This document shows, piece after piece, positions 41,359 to 50,581 of a stretch of 51,802 nt of DNA. Where the stretch lies: positions 1 through 51,802 of the forward strand of contig DXIW01000008.1 of NCBI GenBank assembly GCA_019112625.1. The letters run 5' to 3'. Position 1 is the stretch's first letter, and the number at the start of each line of letters is the position of its first letter. This DNA comes from Candidatus Acutalibacter stercorigallinarum. Lineage in GTDB: Bacteria; Bacillota; Clostridia; Oscillospirales; Acutalibacteraceae. Both the position numbers and the translations under genes were made by a program. The notes beneath the pieces were generated by a model. The model saw only the letters and a list, made by a program, of their open reading frames with translations, was not told where the DNA came from and did not search any database.

Positions 41359-41410
41359 CATTTTTCGGATTTTCCAAAAGTTTTTGCCGGAAAAATGTAG
41401 ATTCTTTCCG
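41359..41410 (+). other. Imperfect inverted repeats before tig
   Basis: CATTTTTCGG (41359-41368) can pair with CCGGAAAAATG (41387-41397) with one bulge, and CGGAAA (41388-41393) with TTTCCG (41405-41410). The elements overlap the region upstream of the tig -10 box. They could be a weak terminator for the phosphoesterase gene or an operator; neither CIRCE nor a CtsR box is seen. Confidence 0.5.
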
Positions 41411-41417
41411 CCGGCTA

Positions 41418-41426
41418 TGGTATAAT
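41418..41426 (+). promoter_or_regulatory. Extended -10 promoter of tig
   Basis: TGG directly before TATAAT (41421-41426) makes an extended -10 element; the -35 region (around 41398-41403, TAGATT) is poor. It is about 40 bp upstream of the tig start. Confidence 0.75.
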
Positions 41427-41465
41427 TACGCAGTTACCTACTTTATTTTGAGAGGGATAAGTGAA

Positions 41466-42893
41466 ATGAATCTGAAATCGACCAATAACCCGGAGATCAA
41501 CAAATACGAGCTGGAGGTGGAGGTCACCCCCGAGGAGTTCAACGACGCTGTCAACGCCGTCTATAAGCGGGAGAGCAAGAAGATGAACGTCCCCGGCTTC
41601 CGCAAGGGCCACGCCCCCCGCGCTTTCATTGAGAAATATTACGGCGAGGAGGTCTTTTACGAGGCCGCTATCGACCATCTGTACCGCCCCCTGGTGATGG
41701 ACGCCATCGAGAAGTCCGGCCTCAACGTCATCAGCGTCGGCGACTTCAAGATCGACGAGATCGGCAAGGACAAGGGCATCCTGTGCAAGCTCACCGTCAT
41801 CACCAAGCCCGAGGCCAACATCCAGGGCTACAAGGGCATCGAGGTGAAGAAGCAGCCTGTCACCGTCACCGCCGAGGACGTGGATCGGGAGATCGACCGG
41901 GTGCGGGAGCGCAATTCCCGCATGGTCACCGTGGAGGACCGGGCCGCGGAGAACGGCGACGTGGCCGAGATCGACTTCGACGGCTATGTGGACGGCAAGC
42001 AGTTTGACGGCGGCAAGGCCGAGAATTACGACCTGACCCTGGGCGCCGGCCAGTTCATCCCCGGCTTTGAAGAGCAGGTGGTGGGCCACAAGGCCGGCGA
42101 GGAGTTCGACGTGAACGTCACCTTCCCTGAGGATTACCACGCCGAGGAGCTGAAGGGCAAGCCCGCCGTGTTCAAGATCAAGCTCCACGAGATCAAGAAG
42201 AAAGAGCTGCCCGAGGTGGACGACGAGTTCGTAAAGGACGTCAGCGAGTTCGACACCCTGGACGAGTATAAGAAGGACCTGGAGGAGAAGCTGCGCTCCC
42301 AGCGGCAGAAGGCTGCCGACGCCGACGTGGAGAACCAGCTGGTGGAGGCCATCATCGAGAAGGTGGAGGCCACCATCCCCGACGAGATGGTGGAGAACGA
42401 GGTGGACGAGATCATCAACTCCTTCGCCTACCGGCTCCAGTCCCAGGGCCTGAAGCTGGAGACCTATCTGAAGTACACCGGCCAGACCACCGACGACCTG
42501 CGGGTGCAGTACAAGCCCCAGGCCGAGCGCCAGGTGAAGGTGCGCTTAGGGCTGGAGAAGATCGCCGAGCTGGAGAACATCCAGATCACCGAGGAGGAGA
42601 CCGAGGCCGAGTTCAAGCGCCTGGCCGAGGCCTACGGCATGCCCGAGGACAACGTGAAGAACCTGGTGTCCGCCGAGGGCATCAACGCCGACCTGAAGAA
42701 CCAGAAGGCCATCAACCTGGTGCGGGAGAACGCTGTCATCTCCGAGGCCGCCGAGGAGGGCAAAGAGGAGAAGAAGGCCGTGAAGAAGGCTGCCTCCAAG
42801 AAAAAGGCGGAGGGCGAAGAGGCCCCCGCGAAGCCCAAGCGCAAGACCGCGAAGAAAGACGAAGCCAAGGAAGAAGAGGAGCCCCAGGCCTAA
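41466..42893 (+). CDS. tig: Trigger factor
   Basis: Trigger factor is the ribosome-bound chaperone for nascent chains. The 475-residue product has the GFRKGHAPR ribosome-binding signature near residues 44-52, a PPIase (FKBP-like) domain at about 160-245, and a long helical C-terminal chaperone region. The last 50 or so residues are a Lys/Glu/Ala-rich low-complexity tail ending EEEEPQA, beyond the normal family end. Start ATG 41466 lies nine bases after AGAGGG. Confidence 0.96.
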   Translation: MNLKSTNNPEINKYELEVEVTPEEFNDAVNAVYKRESKKMNVPGFRKGHAPRAFIEKYYGEEVFYEAAIDHLYRPLVMDAIEKSGLNVISVGDFKIDEIGKDKGILCKLTVITKPEANIQGYKGIEVKKQPVTVTAEDVDREIDRVRERNSRMVTVEDRAAENGDVAEIDFDGYVDGKQFDGGKAENYDLTLGAGQFIPGFEEQVVGHKAGEEFDVNVTFPEDYHAEELKGKPAVFKIKLHEIKKKELPEVDDEFVKDVSEFDTLDEYKKDLEEKLRSQRQKAADADVENQLVEAIIEKVEATIPDEMVENEVDEIINSFAYRLQSQGLKLETYLKYTGQTTDDLRVQYKPQAERQVKVRLGLEKIAELENIQITEEETEAEFKRLAEAYGMPEDNVKNLVSAEGINADLKNQKAINLVRENAVISEAAEEGKEEKKAVKKAASKKKAEGEEAPAKPKRKTAKKDEAKEEEEPQA

Positions 42894-42958
42894 ACCCGGG
42901 AGCCCTGGAATAAACCTTATTGTTTCCTATCATACTAAGGCGTATGTGAGAAAGGGGC

Positions 42959-43555
42959 ATGACCGATTTGAACATGAGCTTAGTACCCTATGTCATTGAA
43001 CAGACCAACCGGGGGGAGCGTTCTTACGATATTTTCTCCCGGCTCTTGAACGACCGGATCATCATCCTCAACGAGGAGGTGAACAACGCCTCCGCCGGGG
43101 TCATCGTGGCCCAGCTGCTGTACCTGGAGGGCCAGGACCCGGAGAAGGATATCTCCCTGTATATCAACAGCCCCGGGGGCGTCATCACCGACGGCATGGC
43201 CATTTACGACACCATGCAGTATATCAAGTGCGACGTGTCCACCATCTGCTTGGGGATGGCGGCCAGCATGGGCGCGTTCCTGCTGGCGGCGGGGGCCAAG
43301 GGCAAGCGCTTCGCCCTGCCCAACAGCGAGATCATGATCCACCAGCCCAGCGGCGGCGCCCAGGGCCAGGCTACGGACATCAGCATCCACGCCAACCACA
43401 TCCTGCGGGTGAAGGATAAGCTGAACCGCATCCTCTCGGAAAAGACCGGCCAGCCGCTGGAAGTCATCGCCCGGGACACCGAGCGGGACAACTTTATGAC
43501 CGCCCAGGAAGCCCTGGAGTACGGCCTGATCGACAAGGTCATCGAGCACCGGTAA
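42959..43555 (+). CDS. clpP: ATP-dependent Clp protease proteolytic subunit
   Basis: ClpP is the serine peptidase core of the ClpXP protease. The 198-residue product has SMGAFLL with catalytic Ser103, MIHQPSGG with His128 and the final [13 protein letters not shown] with Asp. ATG 42959 lies very close to AAAGGGG; TTG 42968 or ATG 42974 (MSLVPYV, the usual N-terminus) are also possible. It directly precedes clpX. Confidence 0.95.
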   Translation: MTDLNMSLVPYVIEQTNRGERSYDIFSRLLNDRIIILNEEVNNASAGVIVAQLLYLEGQDPEKDISLYINSPGGVITDGMAIYDTMQYIKCDVSTICLGMAASMGAFLLAAGAKGKRFALPNSEIMIHQPSGGAQGQATDISIHANHILRVKDKLNRILSEKTGQPLEVIARDTERDNFMTAQEALEYGLIDKVIEHR

Positions 43556-43574
43556 ACAGGAAGGGAGTGGACGG

Positions 43575-44882
43575 ATGGCAGGCAACCACGATCACGAGGG
43601 GGAGATCTGCTGCTCTTTTTGCGGCAAGCCCCAGGCCATGGCCAACCGGCTGATCGCCGGGTCCGGCGTGTATATCTGCGACAGCTGCGTGCAGCTGTGC
43701 ATGTCCATCATCGAGGATGAGGACCGGCTGCGCAAGGGCCGCAGCGACGAAAAGGACACAGGCATCCTGCTGCCCAAGCCCCAGGAGATCAAAAAGAAGC
43801 TGGACGAGTACGTGGTGGGCCAGGACGAGGCGAAGATCGCCCTGTCCGTGGCGGTGTACAACCACTACAAGCGCATCTACTTCTCCGACAACGATGTGGA
43901 GATCACCAAGAGCAACGTGCTGCTGCTGGGCCCCACCGGCGTGGGCAAGACCTACCTGGCCCAGACCCTGGCAAAGCTGCTGGATGTGCCCTTCGCCATC
44001 GCCGACGCCACCACCCTGACGGAGGCTGGCTATGTGGGCGAGGACGTGGAGAACATCCTGCTGCGGCTCATCCAGGCCGCGGACTACGACATCTTCAAGG
44101 CCGAGCGGGGCATCATCTATATCGACGAGATCGACAAGATCTCCCGGAAGTCCGAGAACCAGTCCATCACCCGGGACGTGTCCGGCGAGGGCGTGCAGCA
44201 GGCTTTGCTGAAGATCCTGGAGGGCACCACCGCCAGCGTGCCCCCCAAGGGCGGGCGCAAGCACCCCCAGCAGGAGGCCATCCTCATCGATACCTCCAAC
44301 ATCCTGTTCATCTGCGGCGGCGCCTTCGACGGCCTGGAGAAGATCGTCCAGCGGCGCACGGCCTCTACCTCTCTGGGATTCGGGGGGGAGGTCCACGGAA
44401 AGAAGGAGCTGGACGAGCGCAATTGGATGAAGGACGTCACCCCCCACGACCTGGTGAAGTACGGCCTCATCCCCGAGTTGGTGGGGCGCATCCCCGTCAT
44501 CACCTCCCTGGAGGCCCTGGACGAGGAGTCTTTGGTGCGTATTTTGCGGGAACCCCGCAATTCCCTCATCAACCAGTACAAGAAGCTGTTCGATTTGGAT
44601 AAGGTGGACCTGGAGTTTACCCAGGAGGCCCTGGAGGCCGTGGCCAAAAAGACCTTAGAGCGCAAGACCGGCGCCCGGGGCCTGCGGGCCATCCTGGAAG
44701 GGGTGCTCATGCCCCTGATGTACCAGGTGCCCAGCGACTACACCATCGAAAAGGTGGTAGTCACCAAGGAGATGGTGGAGGAGGGCGCGCCTCCCCAGAT
44801 CGTCTACAACAAGGACCGCAAGCCGGTGAAGATTAAGATCACACAGCCGAAGCGGCGGGACCGGAAAGATTCCGTATCATAA
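43575..44882 (+). CDS. clpX: ATP-dependent Clp protease ATP-binding subunit ClpX
   Basis: ClpX unfolds tagged proteins for ClpP. The 435-residue product has an N-terminal zinc finger (CSFCGKP and CDSC), Walker [22 protein letters not shown] Walker B, and a C-terminal sensor-2 region [10 protein letters not shown]. It follows clpP by 19 bp and is followed by a long stem-loop before lon. Confidence 0.97.
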   Translation: MAGNHDHEGEICCSFCGKPQAMANRLIAGSGVYICDSCVQLCMSIIEDEDRLRKGRSDEKDTGILLPKPQEIKKKLDEYVVGQDEAKIALSVAVYNHYKRIYFSDNDVEITKSNVLLLGPTGVGKTYLAQTLAKLLDVPFAIADATTLTEAGYVGEDVENILLRLIQAADYDIFKAERGIIYIDEIDKISRKSENQSITRDVSGEGVQQALLKILEGTTASVPPKGGRKHPQQEAILIDTSNILFICGGAFDGLEKIVQRRTASTSLGFGGEVHGKKELDERNWMKDVTPHDLVKYGLIPELVGRIPVITSLEALDEESLVRILREPRNSLINQYKKLFDLDKVDLEFTQEALEAVAKKTLERKTGARGLRAILEGVLMPLMYQVPSDYTIEKVVVTKEMVEEGAPPQIVYNKDRKPVKIKITQPKRRDRKDSVS

Positions 44883-44897
44883 ACAAGGCACACCAGC

Positions 44898-44938
44898 GGA
44901 AAGGCTGTAGCCGGCATGCTGCCGGCCCCAGTCTTTCC
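44898..44938 (+). other. Long stem-loop between clpX and lon
   Basis: GGAAAGGCTG (44898-44907) pairs with CAGTCTTTCC (44929-44938), one wobble, and inside it GCCGGCA (44910-44916) pairs with TGCCGGC (44920-44926) around a TGC loop. A strong T-tract is missing, so it is a weak terminator, a processing site or a stabilising hairpin. Confidence 0.75.
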
Positions 44939-44995
44939 TGATTTATGGGGGTGCCGCTCCCCGGGACGCCCGGCGGTGAGAAAGGAAGGAAGTAC

Positions 44996-47425
44996 ATGTT
45001 TACAGAAGATAGCGGGAAACTGGAGACCAACCTGGTGCTGCCGGTGCTGGCCATGCGGGGCCTGGTATTCTTCCCCGGGATGATGCTGCAGTTCGAGGTG
45101 GCCCGGAAAAAATCGGTGCTGGCCGTGTCCGAGGCCATCTCCAAGGACAGGCTGATCTTCCTGGTGACCCAGGTGGACCTGTCGGAGGACGAGCCGGTGG
45201 GGGACGACCTGTACAAGATCGGGGTCATCGCCCGGGTAAAACAGGTGCTCAACCACTCCGACGAGGGCATCAAGCTCCACGTGGAGGGCCTGTGCCGGGG
45301 AGAGATCACCTCCCTGGCCCAGGAGGACCCCTATCTTTTGGGGAACGTGGTCAAGTGCCCGGTGCTCACCTATAAAAAGACCTACCGGTCCGAGGCGCTG
45401 CTGCGCATCGTCCACGAGAAGTTCGACGAGTACCTGCGGCTGTTCAAGCACGTGCCCCCAGACATCCTCCTGGGGGTGCTGCAGGAGAAGGACTGCGGCC
45501 GCCTGGCGGACTACATAGCCTCCAACATCAACATCGACTTCGAGCGCAAGCAGTATATTTTAGACGAGCTGCGGCCCTTAAAGCGCATCCAGAAGCTCAT
45601 CGACGTGCTCACCGAGGAGATCCAGATCCTGGAGGTGGAGAACGAGATCAACCAGAAGGCCCAGGCCCAGATTGACGAGAACCAGCGGGAATACTTCCTC
45701 AAGGAGCAGCTGCGGGTCATCACCAGCGAGCTGGGGGAGGACGACAACCCCCAGCAGGAGGCCGACGAGCTGCGGGAGAAGGTGCTGGCCCTGGGGCTGC
45801 CCCAGGTGTGCGAGGAGAAGCTGCTGAAGGAGTGCGACAAGCTGTACCGCATGCCCTACGGCTCCCACGAGGCCAGCGTCATCCGGGTGTACCTGGACAC
45901 CTGCCTGGAGCTGCCCTGGAACAAGTCCTCCAAGGAGAAGCTGGACCTGAAACGGGCCCGGCGCATCCTGGACCGGGACCACTACGGCCTGGACAAGGTG
46001 AAGGAGCGGTTCATCGAGATTTTGGCGGTGCGTAAGCTGGCCCCCAAGGAGACCGGCCAGATCATCTGCCTGGCGGGTCCTCCCGGCGTGGGCAAGACCT
46101 CCATCGCCCGGTCCATCGCCGAGGCCACCGGCCGGAAGTATGTGCGGGTGTCTCTGGGCGGCGTCAGCGACGAGGCGGAGATCATGGGCCACCGCAAGAC
46201 GTATGTGGGCTCTATGCCCGGGCGGGTCATCAACGCCGTCAAGCAGGCGGGGGTGAACAACCCCCTGCTGCTGCTGGACGAGATCGACAAGCTGGGGCAG
46301 AATTTTAAGGGGGACCCGGCCTCCGCCCTGCTGGAGGTGCTGGACCCGGAGCAGAACCGGGAGTTTACCGACCACTACGTGGACATGCCCTTCGACCTGA
46401 GCCGGGTGCTGTTCATCACCACGGCCAACGACGTGTCCCGCATCCCCGGGCCGCTGTACGACCGGATGGACATCATCGAACTGGGCAGCTACACCCAGGA
46501 GGAGAAGCTGAACATCGCCATGAAGCACCTGGTGCGCAAGCAGCTGGAGAAGCACGGCCTTACCGCCAAGCAACTGCGCTTTACCAAGGCGGCGGTGCGG
46601 GAGCTCATCGAGGGCTACACCCGGGAGGCCGGGGTGCGCACCCTGGAGCGGATGATCGCCTCGGTGTGCCGGAAGGCCGCCAAAATGGTGGTCTCCGACC
46701 CGGACTTCGCCGGCTTTACCGTGCGGCCTGAGGACCTGGAGGAACTTCTGGGGCCCCGGAAATTCACCCGGGACCAGCTCTCCGGGGAGGACACCATCGG
46801 CCTGGTCAACGGCCTGGCCTGGACCAGCGTGGGCGGGGAGCTCCTGCCCATCGAGGTGGCCGTGATGGAGGGCACCGGGAAGATCCAGCTCACCGGCTCC
46901 CTGGGGGACGTGATGAAGGAGTCGGCCAACGCCGCCATCACCTGCATCCGCACCAGGGCAGGGGCCCTGGGCATCTCCCCGAAATTCTACGAGAAGTGCG
47001 ACATCCACATCCACGCCCCGGAGGGCGCCGTGCCCAAGGACGGCCCCTCCGCCGGTACGGCCATGGCCACGGCCATCACCTCCGCCCTGTGCGGCATCCC
47101 CGTGCGCCACGACGTGGCCATGACCGGGGAGATCACCCTCCAGGGCCGGGTGCTGCCCATCGGCGGCCTGAAGGAGAAGGCCATGGCCGCCTACAAGAAC
47201 CACATTAAGACCGTGCTCATCCCCGCGGACAACGTGCCCGACCTGGCGGAGGTGGACGAAGTGGTGAAGAAGAATATCACCTTTATCCCCGTAAAGCGGG
47301 TGGACACCGTGCTGGAGACGGCCCTGGAGCACATGCCACGGCCGGTGCGCCCGGACACGGTCCTCCCCGAGGGGGCGCACAAGGAGAGCGGGAAGCTCCC
47401 CAACCCCCCGGGGCTGTACCAGTAA
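44996..47425 (+). CDS. lon: ATP-dependent endopeptidase Lon
   Basis: Lon degrades damaged and regulatory proteins. The 809-residue product has the N-terminal substrate domain ([15 protein letters not shown]), the AAA+ domain with GPPGVGKTS (Lys367), and the protease domain with DGPSAG (Ser685) and [10 protein letters not shown] (Lys728) as the Ser-Lys dyad. ATG 44996 follows GAAAGGAAGGA. A short Pro-rich C-terminal tail is present. Confidence 0.97.
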   Translation: MFTEDSGKLETNLVLPVLAMRGLVFFPGMMLQFEVARKKSVLAVSEAISKDRLIFLVTQVDLSEDEPVGDDLYKIGVIARVKQVLNHSDEGIKLHVEGLCRGEITSLAQEDPYLLGNVVKCPVLTYKKTYRSEALLRIVHEKFDEYLRLFKHVPPDILLGVLQEKDCGRLADYIASNINIDFERKQYILDELRPLKRIQKLIDVLTEEIQILEVENEINQKAQAQIDENQREYFLKEQLRVITSELGEDDNPQQEADELREKVLALGLPQVCEEKLLKECDKLYRMPYGSHEASVIRVYLDTCLELPWNKSSKEKLDLKRARRILDRDHYGLDKVKERFIEILAVRKLAPKETGQIICLAGPPGVGKTSIARSIAEATGRKYVRVSLGGVSDEAEIMGHRKTYVGSMPGRVINAVKQAGVNNPLLLLDEIDKLGQNFKGDPASALLEVLDPEQNREFTDHYVDMPFDLSRVLFITTANDVSRIPGPLYDRMDIIELGSYTQEEKLNIAMKHLVRKQLEKHGLTAKQLRFTKAAVRELIEGYTREAGVRTLERMIASVCRKAAKMVVSDPDFAGFTVRPEDLEELLGPRKFTRDQLSGEDTIGLVNGLAWTSVGGELLPIEVAVMEGTGKIQLTGSLGDVMKESANAAITCIRTRAGALGISPKFYEKCDIHIHAPEGAVPKDGPSAGTAMATAITSALCGIPVRHDVAMTGEITLQGRVLPIGGLKEKAMAAYKNHIKTVLIPADNVPDLAEVDEVVKKNITFIPVKRVDTVLETALEHMPRPVRPDTVLPEGAHKESGKLPNPPGLYQ

Positions 47426-47443
47426 CCGACACAGGAGGTCCCC

Positions 47444-48037
47444 ATGAATTTTCAGACTGTGGCCTTCGAGGCCGCCGCAGGCCGGGCAGACCAGCTGCCC
47501 CGGTCCGACTTGCCGGAGGTGGTATTCTCCGGGAAATCCAACGTGGGGAAGTCCTCCCTGCTGAATAAATTGGTGAACCGAAAGGCCATCGCCCGGGTGA
47601 GCGCCACCCCGGGCAAGACCGCCACCATCAATTTCTACCGGCTGGAGGGCTGCCGCCTGGTGGACTTGCCGGGCTACGGCTACGCGAAAGTCTCCCAAAA
47701 GGAGAAGGAGCGCTGGGCCAAGCTGGTGGAGGGGTACTTCGCCCAGCAGCGGCAGATCGCCCTGGTGATCCAGCTGCTGGACATGCGCCACAAGCCCACG
47801 GAGGACGACAGAACCATGCTCCGGTTCCTGGAGGAGTCCGGCCTGCCCTATGCCGTGGTGTGCACCAAAAGCGACAAGCTGAACAAAAGCGAGACAGCGG
47901 CCCAGACCGCCCTGTTCCAGGAGCTCCTGGGGCAGCGGGGCGTGGCGTTTTTCCCCTTTTCCGCCACCAAGGGGACGGGCCTTTTGGAGATTCGGGAGCA
48001 CATCGCCCAGGCGGTGGAGGGCGCTCCCCAAGAGTAA
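47444..48037 (+). CDS. engB: Ribosome biogenesis GTP-binding protein EngB (YsxC/YihA)
   Basis: EngB supports 50S assembly. The 197-residue GTPase has FSGKSNVGKSSL (G1), DLPGYGYAK (G3) and TKSDK (G4). It lies 18 bp after lon, the usual lon-ysxC order, so it ends the proteostasis run. The next gene begins 23 bp later. Confidence 0.96.
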   Translation: MNFQTVAFEAAAGRADQLPRSDLPEVVFSGKSNVGKSSLLNKLVNRKAIARVSATPGKTATINFYRLEGCRLVDLPGYGYAKVSQKEKERWAKLVEGYFAQQRQIALVIQLLDMRHKPTEDDRTMLRFLEESGLPYAVVCTKSDKLNKSETAAQTALFQELLGQRGVAFFPFSATKGTGLLEIREHIAQAVEGAPQE

Positions 48038-48060
48038 GGGAAACAGAAAGGATGATGGCT

Positions 48061-49356
48061 ATGATCTCACCCTGCCTCAGCGTGAACCAGCAGGGCCATT
48101 TGGATATCAGCGGGTGCGACACGGTGGACCTGGCCCGGCAGTACGGCACCCCGCTCTATGTGATGAGTGAGGACGAGGTGCGCCGGGCCTGCCGCAGCTA
48201 CGCGGCCTCTTTTCAGAAATATTACGGGGGCAACGGCAGGCCCATCTACGCCAGCAAGGCCTTCAGCTGCAAAGAGATCTACCGTATCGTGGTAAGCGAG
48301 GGCCTGGACGTGGAGGTGGTCTCCGGCGGGGAGCTGTACACCGCCCTGCAGGCCGGCGTCCCCGGGAAGAAGCTCCATTTCCAGGGGAACAACAAGTCGG
48401 CCGGGGAGCTGCGCCTGGCTGTGGAGAACGGCGTGGGGGACATCGTGGTGGACAACCTGCTGGAGCTGAGCATGCTCCAGCAGGCCGCCAAGGAGCACGG
48501 CGTTAGGGCCGGCATCTCCCTGCGGGTGAAGCCGGGCATCGACGCCCACACCCACGAGTTTATCCGCACCGGGCAGGTGGACTCCAAATTCGGCCTGGAC
48601 CTGCAGAACGGCGAAGCCCTGGAGGCGGTGAAGCAGGCGCTGGCCGCGGAAAACCTGGAGCTGCAGGGCCTTCACTGCCACATCGGCTCCCAGATCTTGG
48701 AGAAGGAGCCCTTCGTCCATGCCGCCGAGGTGATGCTGGACTTCTACGGCCTGCTCCGCCGGGAGCTGGGCGTCACCCTGAAGCACCTGAACCTGGGGGG
48801 CGGCTTCGGCATCCACTATAAGGAGGAGGACGCGGCCATCCCCTACGAGGAATACATGGAGGTGGTCTCCACCGCGGTGCACCGCAAGTGCGGGGAGCTG
48901 GACCTGCCCCAGCCCTTCATCTATATCGAGCCCGGCCGCTCCATCGTGGGGGAGGCAGGCATCACCCTGTACACCGTGGGGGCCATCAAGGAGATCCCCG
49001 GGGTGCGCAATTACGTGGCCATCGACGGGGGCATGTTCGACAACCCCCGGTACGCCCTGTACCAGGCGGACTACACCTGCCTCATCGCCAATAAGGCGGA
49101 CCGGCCCGCGGACTACACCGCCACCATCGCCGGGAAGTGCTGTGAGAGCGGCGACCTGATCCAGGAGCACGCCCCCATCCAGAAGCCGGAGACCGGGGAC
49201 ATCCTGGCGGTGCTCTCCACCGGGGCGTACAACTATTCCATGGCCTCCAACTACAACCGGAACTTAAAGCCCCCCTGCGTGATGGTCTCCCAGGGCAGCT
49301 CCCGGGTCATCATCAAAGGGGAGACCTACGAGGACCTGGTGCGCAACGACATCTGA
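48061..49356 (+). CDS. lysA: Diaminopimelate decarboxylase
   Basis: The PLP enzyme makes lysine from meso-diaminopimelate. The 431-residue product has YASKAFSC with PLP Lys66, HCHIGSQ, LGGGFGI, EPGRSIV and a CCESGD with the active-site Cys. ATG 48061 is about nine bases after AAAGG; ATGs at 48052 and 48055 would add up to three residues. Confidence 0.96.
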   Translation: MISPCLSVNQQGHLDISGCDTVDLARQYGTPLYVMSEDEVRRACRSYAASFQKYYGGNGRPIYASKAFSCKEIYRIVVSEGLDVEVVSGGELYTALQAGVPGKKLHFQGNNKSAGELRLAVENGVGDIVVDNLLELSMLQQAAKEHGVRAGISLRVKPGIDAHTHEFIRTGQVDSKFGLDLQNGEALEAVKQALAAENLELQGLHCHIGSQILEKEPFVHAAEVMLDFYGLLRRELGVTLKHLNLGGGFGIHYKEEDAAIPYEEYMEVVSTAVHRKCGELDLPQPFIYIEPGRSIVGEAGITLYTVGAIKEIPGVRNYVAIDGGMFDNPRYALYQADYTCLIANKADRPADYTATIAGKCCESGDLIQEHAPIQKPETGDILAVLSTGAYNYSMASNYNRNLKPPCVMVSQGSSRVIIKGETYEDLVRNDI

Positions 49357-49379
49357 CCCCGGGAGTTTGATTTTGCCTG

Positions 49380-49408
49380 TTTACTTTTTCCCTTTTCTAT
49401 GGTAAACT
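49380..49408 (+). promoter_or_regulatory. Promoter of the TrpR-like gene
   Basis: TTTACT (49380-49385) and TAAACT (49403-49408) are 17 bp apart, with TGG just before the -10. Confidence 0.7.
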
Positions 49409-49485
49409 CATAAAGTAGTGGCGCAGAACAGGGGAGACGCGCCCGCTTCGAGTTGTCACGACTATTTGGAAAGGATGAAAGGGCT

Positions 49486-49785
49486 ATGAATCCAAAGCTG
49501 CAGGATAAAAATATCGATTTTCTGTTCCAGGCCATCCTGTCCCTCAAGACCACCGAGGACTGTTACCGCTTTTTCGACGACCTGTGCACCGTGCCGGAGC
49601 TGAAGGCCATGTCCCAGCGCCTGGCTGTGGCCAAGATGCTGAGCCACAAGCAGGTGTACAGCGACATCGTAGCGGAGACCGGGGCCTCCACCGCTACCAT
49701 CAGCCGGGTCAACCGGTCCTTGAATTATGGCAGCGACGGGTACGAGCTGGTGTTCCAGCGCCTGGAAAACGGCGGGAAGGACTGA
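49486..49785 (+). CDS. YerC/YecD-family TrpR-related protein
   Basis: The 99-residue protein has a helical N-terminus, then SQRLAVAKMLSHKQVYSDIVAETGASTATISRVNRSL, a TrpR-type helix-turn-helix, and the final YGSDGYELVFQRL. The family is DNA-binding, and Bacillus YerC is among them, but no ligand or target is known. AAAGGG precedes ATG 49486. It is separated from the methyltransferase by four bases. Confidence 0.92.
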   Translation: MNPKLQDKNIDFLFQAILSLKTTEDCYRFFDDLCTVPELKAMSQRLAVAKMLSHKQVYSDIVAETGASTATISRVNRSLNYGSDGYELVFQRLENGGKD

Positions 49786-49789
49786 GCCG

Positions 49790-50533
49790 ATGGCCGGTTA
49801 TTCCGTTTTTGCCCAATACTACGACGAGCTCACCGCCAATGTGGGCTACCCCAAACGGGCGGACTACCTGCTGGAGCTGCTGGCCCGCTTCGGCCACCAG
49901 CCGGGCCTCACCCTGGACCTGGCCTGCGGCACCGGCTCCCTCACCCTGGAGCTGTTCCGCCGGGGGGTGGACGTGTACGGGGTGGACGCCTCGGTGGAGA
50001 TGCTCTCCGAGGCCAGGGAGAAGTGCGCCGAGGCCGGGGCGGACATCCTCTTTTTGTGCCAGCGTATGCAGGACCTGGACCTCTACGGCACGGTGAACAC
50101 CGTGGTGTGCTCCCTGGACAGCGTGAACCACCTGCCCGGGGCCGAAGAGCTGGAAAAGGCCTTCCAGCGGGTCTCCTTTTTCCTGGAGCCCGGGGGCTGG
50201 TTCCTCTTCGACGCCAACACCCCCTATAAGCACGAGCAGGTGCTGGGCAACCACACCTTTGTCTACGATATGGAGCACGTGTACTGCGTGTGGCAGAACC
50301 GCTTCCACCCCGGCCAGGGCCGGGTGGACATCAGCCTGGACTTTTTCCAGCGGGAGGGGAAGCTCTACCGCCGCAGCGGCGAGCGGTTCTCCGAGTGGGC
50401 CTATCCCCGGGAGCAGCTGCAGGCCATGCTGGAGCAGGCCGGGTTCGGGCCGGCCCAGTTCTTCGGCGAGCTCTCCTTCGACCCGCCTGGGCCGGAGAGC
50501 CAGCGGTGGATGGTCGCCGCCCAAAAAAAGTGA
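49790..50533 (+). CDS. Class I SAM-dependent methyltransferase
   Basis: The 247-residue enzyme has the SAM motif DLACGTGSLTLEL near 43-55 and VYGVDASVEML, VNTVVCSLDSVNHL and FLEPGGWFLFD, typical of small-molecule or protein methyltransferases. The substrate is not evident. It is probably co-transcribed with the upstream TrpR-like gene. Confidence 0.9.
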   Translation: MAGYSVFAQYYDELTANVGYPKRADYLLELLARFGHQPGLTLDLACGTGSLTLELFRRGVDVYGVDASVEMLSEAREKCAEAGADILFLCQRMQDLDLYGTVNTVVCSLDSVNHLPGAEELEKAFQRVSFFLEPGGWFLFDANTPYKHEQVLGNHTFVYDMEHVYCVWQNRFHPGQGRVDISLDFFQREGKLYRRSGERFSEWAYPREQLQAMLEQAGFGPAQFFGELSFDPPGPESQRWMVAAQKK

Positions 50534-50546
50534 GAAAAGGAGCATA

Positions 50547-50571
50547 GGCCCGAGGCGACTCCTGCGGGCCT
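50547..50571 (+). other. GC-rich hairpin directly before hslO
   Basis: GGCCCG (50547-50552) pairs with CGGGCC (50565-50570), with AGG/CCT continuing the stem past one bulge. TTCTT follows, so it may be a weak terminator. It also separates AAAAGGAG (50535-50542) from the hslO ATG. Confidence 0.65.
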
Positions 50572-50581
50572 TCTTAGCGCT

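Noticed and set aside
41342-41465. CIRCE or CtsR operators before the chaperone/protease genes
   Set aside because: No TTAGCACTC-type dyad and no GGTCAAA direct repeats are present before tig, clpP or lon.
45578-48031. An 817-codon minus-strand frame over lon and engB
   Set aside because: It mirrors lon and engB, has Gly/His/Leu/Val-biased composition and no recognisable motif, so it is a shadow of codon bias.
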